This document shows positions 1 to 5,838 of a stretch of DNA of 23,020 nucleotides, piece after piece (position 1 is the stretch's first letter; each line of letters opens with the position of its first letter). The DNA is from BM509 sp036396915 (GTDB lineage: Bacteria; Desulfobacterota; Desulfuromonadia; Desulfuromonadales; Geopsychrobacteraceae): contig DASWJX010000008.1 in assembly GCA_036396915.1 (NCBI GenBank), forward strand, positions 1 to 23,020. The letters are read 5' to 3'. Both the position numbers and the translations under genes were made by a program. The notes under the pieces were generated by a model, which made no database searches, was not told the DNA's origin, and saw only the letters and a list, made by a program, of their open reading frames with translations.

Positions 1-572
1 CCGCGGAAACCCTCGCAGTTGCAGGGAACCACCAGCTTGTCGAGTTCCTTCTCCATCTTCTTGGCCACGGCGTTGATGTCGTCGCCGATCAGGCCGACCG
101 GACACTCGGAGAGGATCGACATCCCCTTGTTGAGCGGAAACAGCTCATCCGCCTCGCGCAGCAGCTTCTCCAGCTTGAGGTCGCCGCCGTAAACGATGTC
201 GCGCTCCTGGAAATCGCTGGTGAAGTCCATCGGAAACGAGGTGACGCCGGGGACGCCCTGCATCAGGTTGCGCCGGGTGCCCCAGCTGTAGACGCCGCAG
301 CCGATCGGGCCGTGGGAGACGTGGACCATGTCGCGGATCGGTCCCCAGACCACCCCCTTGGCGCCGGCGTAGGCGCAGCCGCGCTGACTCATGACGCCGG
401 GGACGACCTTCTTGTTCGATTTGACCGCACAGGGAGACGCGCTCGGCTCATTGGCGCCGAGGTGCGGCGCGCGCTTCTTGGCGGCCTTTGCCGGCATTTC
501 CGCCAGGGTATCGGCGATCAGTTTTTCGGTTTTTTCTATGGTGACGCCCTTGATGGGCTTACGCTCTGCCAT
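1..572 (-). CDS. nifD: Nitrogenase molybdenum-iron protein alpha chain, N-terminal part (runs off window)
   Basis: NifD pairs with NifK to form the MoFe protein that reduces N2 with electrons from NifH; it is cytoplasmic. Only the first 190 codons are inside the window; the gene continues past position 1. The N-terminus reads MAERKPIKGVTIEK. The three Cys expected to bind the P-cluster on the alpha subunit are visible: C66 (SQRGCAYAG), C92 (GPIGCGVYSW) and C157 (SECPVGLIGDD). The ATG at 572 is preceded by AAGGAG (581-586) at good spacing, which fixes the start. It lies 95 bp after nifH in the same direction, so it is the second gene of the nif operon. The FeMo-cofactor ligands lie outside the window. 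The presence of nifK beyond the edge is inferred, not seen. Confidence 0.97.
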   Translation of the reverse strand, partial: MAERKPIKGVTIEKTEKLIADTLAEMPAKAAKKRAPHLGANEPSASPCAVKSNKKVVPGVMSQRGCAYAGAKGVVWGPIRDMVHVSHGPIGCGVYSWGTRRNLMQGVPGVTSFPMDFTSDFQERDIVYGGDLKLEKLLREADELFPLNKGMSILSECPVGLIGDDINAVAKKMEKELDKLVVPCNCEGFR

Positions 573-600
573 TCGTATTGCTCCTTCGTCGAAAGCAGTT

Positions 601-652
601 TTAAGTATTAAGTGTTAAGTTTCAGGTTGCCCTCTTAACACCTAACACTTAA
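601..652 (-). repeat. nifH-nifD intergenic inverted repeat (mRNA hairpin)
   Basis: Positions 601-619 and 634-652 form a 19-bp inverted repeat around a 14-nt loop. On the minus-strand transcript only two positions are G-U wobbles and the rest are Watson-Crick pairs. The hairpin begins 15 nt after the nifH stop codon and ends 14 nt before the nifD Shine-Dalgarno. It has no U-tract at its exit, so it looks like a processing or 3'-end stabilising element rather than a terminator. Such structures after nifH are thought to help make more NifH than NifDK. Confidence 0.7.
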
Positions 653-667
653 CCCTAAACACTGAAT

Positions 668-1546
668 TTATGCGTTTTCCGCCACACCGATGATCGACTC
701 GTCTTCCGCTTCCATGATGCCAAATTCCATCAACAACTCTTCCAGGTCTTCCATCTCCAGCGGGGTCGGCACGACAAACATCTCGTTGTCGACGATCTTC
801 TGCGCCAGGTTGCGATACTCTTGGGCCTGCTTGTGCTCGGGAGAGTATTCGATGACGGTCATGCGGCGCAGTTCGGCGCGCTGGACCTGGTTGTCCCGCG
901 GGACAAAGTGGATCATCTGGGTACCGAGACGCGCAGCCAAAGCTTCGATCAGATCGGCCTCGCGATCAGTTTCGCGGCTGTTACAGATCAGACCGGCCAG
1001 GCGCACGCTGCCGGAGGATGCGTACTTGACGATCCCCTTGCAGATGTTGTTGGCGGCGTACATGGCCATCATCTCACCGGAGACGACGATGTAGATCTCC
1101 TGCGCCTTGTTCTCACGGATCGGCATGGCGAAACCACCGCAGACGACGTCACCGAGAACGTCATAGAAGACATAATCGAGGTCCGGGGTATAAGCGCCCT
1201 CTTCCTCAAGGAAGTTGATCGCGGTGATAACCCCGCGACCGGCACAACCGACACCCGGCTCGGGCCCACCCGACTCGACGCACATGACGTCGCCGTAGCC
1301 GCGCTTACAGACATCATCCAGCTCCAGGTCCTCGACGGTGCCCAGTTCGCGGACCTTGTCCATGACCGTGTCCTGTGCCTTGGCGTGCAGGATCAGGCGG
1401 GTGGAATCAGCCTTGGGGTCACAGCCGATGATCAGGATTCTTTTGCCAAGGGAAGCCAATCCGGCCACGGTGTTCTGGGTGGTGGTGGATTTGCCGATGC
1501 CGCCTTTGCCGTAGATTGCGATTTGACGAAGTTTCTTTTCAGCCAT
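668..1546 (-). CDS. nifH: Nitrogenase iron protein (dinitrogenase reductase)
   Basis: NifH is the homodimeric ATPase that carries a shared [4Fe-4S] cluster and passes electrons to NifDK. It also acts in FeMo-cofactor assembly. The 292-residue product has the usual family length. Visible motifs are the P-loop GKGGIGKS (residues 13-20), the cluster ligands C101 (VGCAGRG) and C136 (DVVCGGFAMP), and R104, the residue that is ADP-ribosylated in organisms with DraT. The ATG at 1546 gives the canonical MAEKKLRQIAIYGKGG start and has a GAAAGG ribosome site upstream. The frame stays open to 1783, but that extension covers the leader hairpins and is not part of NifH. It is the first gene of the nif operon, behind a sigma-54 promoter and two leader terminators, so expression should need both promoter activation and antitermination. 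Confidence 0.98.
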   Translation of the reverse strand: MAEKKLRQIAIYGKGGIGKSTTTQNTVAGLASLGKRILIIGCDPKADSTRLILHAKAQDTVMDKVRELGTVEDLELDDVCKRGYGDVMCVESGGPEPGVGCAGRGVITAINFLEEEGAYTPDLDYVFYDVLGDVVCGGFAMPIRENKAQEIYIVVSGEMMAMYAANNICKGIVKYASSGSVRLAGLICNSRETDREADLIEALAARLGTQMIHFVPRDNQVQRAELRRMTVIEYSPEHKQAQEYRNLAQKIVDNEMFVVPTPLEMEDLEELLMEFGIMEAEDESIIGVAENA

Positions 1547-1660
1547 GGTTCGATACCTTTCTTTTACGACTTCGTTAGGAAGTCGATCCTGTTGCGTACG
1601 TTCCGTTCTCTTCCGGGGCGGCATCGCCCTTGATGTGTCCGCAAGAGATGGAGCATACAT

Positions 1661-1701
1661 AAAACGCAAAACGCCCTGTCCGGCCGATCCGGACAGGGCG
1701 T
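1661..1701 (-). terminator. Second leader terminator upstream of nifH (T2)
   Basis: A 13-bp perfect stem (1671-1683 with 1689-1701) surrounds a 5-nt loop. On the minus strand it is followed by TTTTGCGTTTT. It lies in the nifH leader about 115 nt before the ATG, so transcripts that pass T1 must pass it too. Its 5' arm overlaps the hexaloop hairpin at 1696-1709, which would compete with it. Confidence 0.75.
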
Positions 1702-1709
1702 CAATGCCC
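1696..1709 (-). promoter_or_regulatory. Candidate second ANTAR-type hairpin overlapping T2
   Basis: The minus strand reads GGGC-ATTGAC-GCCC. The six-base loop has A at position 1 and G at position 4, the key bases in ANTAR targets. The 3' arm of the hairpin is the start of the T2 stem, so the two folds exclude each other. The partner hairpin usually found just upstream is not canonical: 1711-1731 folds as a 5-bp GCGGC/GCCGC stem with an 11-nt loop containing AATGAT. The assignment is therefore weaker than for the T1 element. Confidence 0.45.
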
Positions 1710-1761
1710 GGCGGCTCAATCATTGCGCCGCATGAATCTGGTTGCACTGGAGTCAACATAG

Positions 1762-1797
1762 AAAAAGCCCACGGGTGCATCAAGTTGCACCGTGAGC
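1762..1797 (-). terminator. First leader terminator upstream of nifH (T1)
   Basis: The stem arms are 1786-1797 and 1767-1779, closed by the loop ACTTGA with one bulged base and one mismatch. Five T follow on the minus strand (1766-1762). It lies about 45-75 nt downstream of the predicted transcription start, a typical attenuator position. The outer 5' arm (1792-1797) is shared with the second ANTAR hairpin. Confidence 0.8.
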
Positions 1798-1833
1798 TTC
1801 ATTGCTTACAAGGAAAGGGTACGTCTGTGTACC
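1792..1833 (-). promoter_or_regulatory. ANTAR-type dual-hairpin antiterminator element in the nif leader
   Basis: Two hairpins with six-base loops follow each other in the minus-strand transcript. The first is GGTAC-ACAGAC-GTACC (1818-1833) and the second is GTAAGC-AATGAA-GCTCAC (1792-1809, one A-C mismatch), separated by 8 nt. Both loops have A1 and G4, the bases ANTAR proteins recognise. The 3' arm of the second hairpin is the beginning of the T1 stem, so holding it folded would block T1. In Geobacter, nif genes are controlled by GnfR, a response regulator with an ANTAR output domain. This element fits that mechanism, but the regulator gene is not in the window. Confidence 0.8.
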
Positions 1834-1850
1834 GTTACGATCATCTTCTT

Positions 1851-1866
1851 AGCACTAGCCGTGCCA
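1851..1866 (-). promoter_or_regulatory. Sigma-54 (RpoN) promoter of the nif operon
   Basis: The minus strand reads TGGCACGGCTAGTGCT, which has the exact GG-N10-GC spacing of -24/-12 promoters and a perfect TGGCAC -24 box. The start of transcription would be near 1840, about 7 nt before the first ANTAR hairpin. An AT-richer stretch and repeated GC-rich motifs lie upstream, where an enhancer-binding activator would sit. Confidence 0.85.
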
Positions 1867-1909
1867 AAAAATCAAAACGTAAGGATTTCAATGGATTGGC
1901 GATAAAGAC

Positions 1910-1987
1910 CGCCACGGCGGCAGCTGGCCTGGCGACAAAATGCACAGCGGTTAGGCAGCGGTGGCGTGAAAATGTTCAGCCGTGGCG
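1910..1987 (-). promoter_or_regulatory. Candidate enhancer sites upstream of the nif promoter
   Basis: Three copies of a 9-mer, GC(C/G)GTGGCG, occur here: 1958-1966 (GCGGTGGCG), 1979-1987 (GCCGTGGCG), and an inverted copy at 1910-1918 (CGCCACGGC). The two direct copies are 21 bp apart, two helical turns. The set lies about 45-120 bp upstream of the -24 box. No canonical NifA site (TGT-N10-ACA) was recognised. Binding by a NtrC-family activator is a guess from position and spacing. Confidence 0.35.
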
Positions 1988-2004
1988 CTCTGGGCGGATT
2001 ACGT

Positions 2005-2056
2005 CCATCAACGAACAAAGGGTAAGCCGCAAGGCTTGCCCTTTGTTCGTTGATGG
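2005..2056. terminator. Long hairpin between the DUF2892 gene and the nif promoter
   Basis: A 24-bp inverted repeat (2005-2028 and 2033-2056, with one T-G position) closes on the four-base loop GCAA. It starts 12 bp after the DUF2892 stop codon. It has no immediate T-tract on the minus strand. On the plus strand TTTTT follows seven bases later (2062-2066). It most likely ends or protects the upstream transcript and insulates the nif promoter. Its length and symmetry are unusual for a simple terminator. Confidence 0.6.
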
Positions 2057-2068
2057 AGCGGTTTTTGA

Positions 2069-2275
2069 TCAGGCGTGGTGCCCTTTCATGGTACAGGTAT
2101 CGACCCCCAGCAGGTGGCTGATCGGACAGTAACCGACGATCACGGTGAGGATGGGTACAACTCCGAGCAAGCCGAGATAAGCCCAGCCGCCTTCGAGGAA
2201 GAAGAGGCCGAACAGAGCCACGCCGATGATCACACGAAAGATCTTTTCCGTTCGCGAACAGACGTTGTGGATCAT
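2069..2275 (-). CDS. DUF2892 family small membrane protein
   Basis: This 68-residue protein has two hydrophobic segments (about residues 13-29 and 31-48), followed by YCPISHLLGVDTC, the conserved tail of the DUF2892 family (the membrane domain also found in YgaP). The function of stand-alone members is not established. The ATG at 2275 is preceded by AAAGGAG at 7-nt spacing. The frame is open far upstream, but that part is antisense-like and overlaps the VTT gene, so it was discarded. An extended -10 promoter lies 46 bp upstream. It may be transcribed alone or by read-through from the operon upstream. Confidence 0.85.
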   Translation of the reverse strand: MIHNVCSRTEKIFRVIIGVALFGLFFLEGGWAYLGLLGVVPILTVIVGYCPISHLLGVDTCTMKGHHA

Positions 2276-2320
2276 CACTGAACTCCTTTCCGGGATTCTT
2301 TCCCTTTCTCTTCTGTTCTT

Positions 2321-2329
2321 ATTATAGCA
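2321..2329 (-). promoter_or_regulatory. Extended -10 promoter for the DUF2892 gene
   Basis: The minus strand reads TGCTATAAT, a perfect -10 hexamer with the TGn extension. No good -35 box lies at 16-18 bp. The predicted start is near 2314, leaving a 39-nt leader that contains the strong ribosome site. Confidence 0.5.
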
Positions 2330-2373
2330 CCAGCCGCCGCGGGAAAAAAGCGGCCCGGCAGCGACGATTCCGG

Positions 2374-3006
2374 TCACGGCTCCAGGGTTAATTTTCTTTT
2401 GAGCCAGCGGCTTGCCGCATAACCGCCGGCGACCACCAGAAGGAACAGGAGAGCGAAGACCGGATCCTTGATCGCCGAGTAGCCCAGGCCGATAAAAGGC
2501 AGGGCCAGCAGCAGGTTGCAGCCCAGACCGACCGGGAAGAAAAGGCGAAACGGGATATTGAGGGTGGCCAGGGCGAAATTCTTGACCGAATAGGGCAGGC
2601 CGGGGACCGCCATGAAAATAATGGAAAAGGGCACAAGTCGTCGTTCGTGGATTTCCGGGATCCGGTAATTGATCTTCGCCAACAGGGCGGAAATCTTCGG
2701 GCGCAAAAAGGAGTGGGTCAGCAAAAAAGAGATGATGAGGTGCAGGGCGAAGATCAGGGCGGTTATGACGGTTGCCCAGTACGGACCGAACTTGACCCCG
2801 ACCAGTACCAGAAACGGGATGATGGGAAATCCGAACAGCGGCAAGAGAGCCATCAACAGGATAAACAGACCGGGATGCAGCTGCCGATCCATGACAAACG
2901 CCAGCCACTGCCGCGGATGGTCCGATAGGAAAAATAACAGCACAGCCAGACCGGCGAGCGCCGCCACGGCAGGCAGCAGCCAGCGCGGCAAGGACCTGTC
3001 AAACAT
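2374..3006 (-). CDS. TVP38/TMEM64 (VTT domain) family integral membrane protein
   Basis: The product has 210 residues and several membrane segments: about 10-27, 45-70, 75-98, 125-150 and 155-195. The middle matches the VTT/DedA-like pattern: FGFPIIPFLVLVGVKFG, and later VPFSIIFMAVPGLPYSVKNF, a loop with conserved Pro and Gly. VTT proteins are linked to lipid scrambling and transport; the substrate here is unknown. Two start codons lie close together. The ATG at 3006 has GGAG six bases upstream, whereas the ATG at 3012 abuts it, so 3006 was chosen. The start overlaps the stop of the phosphatase gene by 8 nt, which suggests translational coupling and makes this the last gene of the glycosidase operon. 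Confidence 0.8.
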   Translation of the reverse strand: MFDRSLPRWLLPAVAALAGLAVLLFFLSDHPRQWLAFVMDRQLHPGLFILLMALLPLFGFPIIPFLVLVGVKFGPYWATVITALIFALHLIISFLLTHSFLRPKISALLAKINYRIPEIHERRLVPFSIIFMAVPGLPYSVKNFALATLNIPFRLFFPVGLGCNLLLALPFIGLGYSAIKDPVFALLFLLVVAGGYAASRWLKRKLTLEP

Positions 3007-4543
3007 GCTCATCTCCGCGGCGACCGAGGCTGTCCAGCACCACCTTGCGCAAAACCGACGGTCGCCACCGGCCTTGATGCGTCCCGGCGAGGGCCTCGGG
3101 CAGAAGCAGAAATCCGTGGCATTCCCGACTGCCGGGGCCGCCATGGGCGCCGTTCTCCATGGGAAAGGTCAGCGGCGCAGCGTCCGGCGTCCATCCGGAA
3201 ATGACAAAATCGCCCGCGTCCTGGTGATCGACCAGGCGGATCAGATCGCTGCCGGCCTCTTCCGGACAGGGATGGCCGGCGCCGAGAATCCGGACCGCAT
3301 GTTCCGGCAGCTGCCAGGCGCCGTGCCGGTTGATCGCCCGCACCTCTTTGCCCGGCGGGCGATAAAGGACCAGGGGGATGTCTCCGACCGACACCAGTTG
3401 CTGCGCATATGCGGCCATTTCGTCAGCAGCAAGGGCGTGCGGCAGGTAAATATGTCCCAGCGGTCCGAGCGCGGTCACCACCACCCGCCCTGGCCCGGCG
3501 GGGCTTTCGCGGTCGCTCTGCTGGAGCGTGTTCAGGAGTTTGCGGCCGCGCTTGAAAAAATAAAACTGCCCGATAAGTTCCTCGGTCCAGGAAATTTCAA
3601 GGCCCGCCAGAGGACCGGCCATGAACGCATTGCGCAGCCCGGCGCTGAGCGAGCGCTTGCAGGCCGTCAGGTAGGGGATCACCGCTTCCTGTCCATGGTC
3701 GGAATAGATCAGGACCTGATACTGCCGCCGTTTCGATTTCCGCGCTTTGTGCCAGATATCCCGCAGTACCCCGTCGATGCCGGTCAGAGACCAGTGGGCG
3801 AACGCTGAATCGGGGCCGCGGCGATGGGCGTGTTCGTCATAACCGACAAAGTTGGCGCAGATGATCGGAACGCCGTTGCGGATGTCGAGCTTGACCCAGA
3901 AGCGGATAAACTCGCGCAGCACGACGCAGATCCAGATACGGGTCGGAACGAACTTGATCTCCTTGAAAACCGGCTCTTTCTGCCGGATGCCCTGCAGCAG
4001 GTCCGCCAGGGCCAGGCCGCTCTCAACCAGGGCCAGGCCGAAAATCCGCGCGATTTTGCCGAGATGCTGAAACAGGGTCCACAAGGTCCGCAACGGTCGC
4101 ATCCGTTTCAGCAGATTCCGCGGCTCCAGCGTCTCAATACAGTAGCGGGCGCTCAAGGCCCCGCCGGCATAAATATTCGAGTAGGAGGAGCCGTTGTGCA
4201 GAAGACCGTTTTGCCGCCGCGACAACCGCTCGGCAAACTCCTTAACCCGCCGTGGATTGAGCATCAGGCAGTCTTCACCGGAGCTCCGGGACAAAAAGCG
4301 GATGGCCGGAACGGCGGCGGGTATGCCGAAAAAGAGTTCCGCCTGAACGGCCGGGGTGGTCGAAGGCAGGCCGGAGTAAAACGCTTCGAGCCGATAGTTC
4401 CGTTTCTCGATCAGACTCTGCAGAAAAGGCATCCTGCCCTCGGTGAGCGCCTGCCGGAACTGGACATAGGCCAGCCCGTCGATCTGCAGGAGAATAATGC
4501 CCGATTCGGAAGCATCGCATTTTCGCGCCGCTGAGTGACTCAA
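2999..4543 (-). CDS. Alkaline phosphatase superfamily enzyme (type I phosphodiesterase/pyrophosphatase-like)
   Basis: The 514-residue product carries the metal and nucleophile set of the superfamily: D22 (LLQIDGLAY), T62/T63 (PSTTPAVQAELFFG, probable nucleophile), D236/H238/H240 (YDEHAHRRGPDS), D282/H283 (YSDHGQE) and a late His near 467 (NGAHGGPG). Relatives are phosphodiesterases, nucleotide pyrophosphatases and phosphoglycerol or phosphoethanolamine transferases. No signal peptide is evident, so a cytoplasmic site is likely. No ATG lies near the natural start. A TTG at 4543, overlapping the upstream stop as TTGA and with GGAG seven bases before, is the best start. An ATG at 4621 would put about 80 nt inside the glycosyltransferase gene. 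The substrate cannot be read from sequence. Confidence 0.78.
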   Translation of the reverse strand: MSHSAARKCDASESGIILLQIDGLAYVQFRQALTEGRMPFLQSLIEKRNYRLEAFYSGLPSTTPAVQAELFFGIPAAVPAIRFLSRSSGEDCLMLNPRRVKEFAERLSRRQNGLLHNGSSYSNIYAGGALSARYCIETLEPRNLLKRMRPLRTLWTLFQHLGKIARIFGLALVESGLALADLLQGIRQKEPVFKEIKFVPTRIWICVVLREFIRFWVKLDIRNGVPIICANFVGYDEHAHRRGPDSAFAHWSLTGIDGVLRDIWHKARKSKRRQYQVLIYSDHGQEAVIPYLTACKRSLSAGLRNAFMAGPLAGLEISWTEELIGQFYFFKRGRKLLNTLQQSDRESPAGPGRVVVTALGPLGHIYLPHALAADEMAAYAQQLVSVGDIPLVLYRPPGKEVRAINRHGAWQLPEHAVRILGAGHPCPEEAGSDLIRLVDHQDAGDFVISGWTPDAAPLTFPMENGAHGGPGSRECHGFLLLPEALAGTHQGRWRPSVLRKVVLDSLGRRGDEHV

Positions 4544-5838
4544 TCCTGCTCTCCATGACCGTTTGTCCGGTCGCTGACCGCTTCGATCAGGGCCCCGACC
4601 TTGGAATTGACCAGCTCCCACTCGGCGCGCAACGATTCCAGCAGTCCGTCCCAGCCATGGAGCTTGCCCGCCGGACCGCCGCCGGTCGGCGCAAGGGCTT
4701 CGCGATACACAGCCTCAAGGCGCTCTACACTGGACTGCCGGGAAAACTTTTCCGCGGTTTTCAAGGCCTGTTCCCGCCAGGTGGCCAACGGCTGCGGAGC
4801 ATCGGCGGCCGCGGTTATTGCCGCGGCAAATTCCTCGACCGTCGCGGTCGCTGCCAACAGCCGGCCGTTCACCCGGTCGACCACGACTTCCCGAGCGCCC
4901 GGCGCATCGAGCGCGATGACCGGCCGACCGGCCGCCATCGCTTCGGTCAGGACCATGCCCTGGGTTTCCGAGGTGGAAGCGAACAGAAACAGGTCCATCG
5001 CGGCATAACAGTCGGGAAGATCGTCCCCCTGCAGCTGGCCGGGCATGACCAGCCGCTCGGCCAGACCGGCGGCCGCAAAGTCCGCCTGCATCTCCTCCTG
5101 GGACGGGCCGGCTCCGGCAACCAGGAACATCCCGTTTTCCAGCGCCCGGCAGGCTTTGATGGCCGCCGCCGTCAGATAGCTCAGGTTTTTCTCCGGGGCC
5201 AGTCGGCCCAGGTGGCCCAGGACGAACGCTTCGGGGGCGATGTTGAACCGCCGGCGAAACGTTCGTCCCCGGCCCTGCCTGAAATGCTGCGTATCGACCC
5301 CCGTCGCAACCACCCGGCAGGGCGCGGTAACACCTCGTTTTTTCAGCAGCTCGGCAATGCTTTCGCTGGGAGCGACAACCTGCTGGCAAAGATTGGCAAA
5401 GCGGGTCGCAAGTTCAATGACAAAGCGCTGCATGACCGGCGAATCGAACGGAACATAATGGGTATAGCGTTCATAGAGGGTGTGATGGGTGAAAACGACG
5501 GGCAAGCCGCGATAGTGGGCCGTGCGCATGGCCGCATCGCCGAGCAAGAACGGGTGGTGACTGTGGATGAGGTCCGGAGCGAAGCGGTCGAGCTGGGCAC
5601 TGAATTGTCCCGGCAGCAGCACCCGTACCGAAAAATCGCTGCCGTTGAAATTCTGTATCGCCGGCACCCGGACGACCTGCCGCGGATCGTCGTCCCCCGC
5701 TTTCAGACCGGCAAAGGTCGGGGCGATCACCAGCACGTGATGCCCCCGTTGCCGCAGATCCTCGGCAAAAGCCGCCACCGATCGGGCGACCCCGCCGACG
5801 TGCGGCATAAAGGTATTGGTAAACATGCAGACCTTCAT
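4540..5838 (-). CDS. GT4-family glycosyltransferase
   Basis: The 432-residue protein has the GT-B fold pattern. The N-terminal domain begins MKVCMFTNTFMPHVGGVARS, with HSHHPF at 92-97 and THHTLYERY near 118-126. The C-terminal donor-binding domain has GRLAPEKN (211-218) and the E-x7-E motif SETQGMVLTE (E291, E299). The N-terminus resembles diacylglycerol glucosyltransferases and related retaining enzymes that use nucleotide sugars, but the acceptor is uncertain. It acts at the cytoplasmic face of the membrane if that analogy holds. The start ATG overlaps the glycosidase stop as ATGA, and its stop overlaps the TTG of the phosphatase gene. Together the neighbours suggest synthesis and turnover of a glycan or glycolipid. 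Confidence 0.88.
   Translation of the reverse strand: MKVCMFTNTFMPHVGGVARSVAAFAEDLRQRGHHVLVIAPTFAGLKAGDDDPRQVVRVPAIQNFNGSDFSVRVLLPGQFSAQLDRFAPDLIHSHHPFLLGDAAMRTAHYRGLPVVFTHHTLYERYTHYVPFDSPVMQRFVIELATRFANLCQQVVAPSESIAELLKKRGVTAPCRVVATGVDTQHFRQGRGRTFRRRFNIAPEAFVLGHLGRLAPEKNLSYLTAAAIKACRALENGMFLVAGAGPSQEEMQADFAAAGLAERLVMPGQLQGDDLPDCYAAMDLFLFASTSETQGMVLTEAMAAGRPVIALDAPGAREVVVDRVNGRLLAATATVEEFAAAITAAADAPQPLATWREQALKTAEKFSRQSSVERLEAVYREALAPTGGGPAGKLHGWDGLLESLRAEWELVNSKVGALIEAVSDRTNGHGEQD

Noticed and set aside
1547..1783. N-terminal extension of NifH to an upstream ATG at 1783
   Set aside because: The extension crosses both leader hairpins, has no family similarity and would lack a proper ribosome site. 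NifH proteins start at MAEKKLRQ-like sequence.
1774..1791. GGTGCA-N6-TGCACC palindrome resembling an NtrC site
   Set aside because: The half-site order is the reverse of the NtrC consensus (TGCACC-N5-GGTGCA), and the sequence is the core stem of terminator T1 downstream of the promoter.
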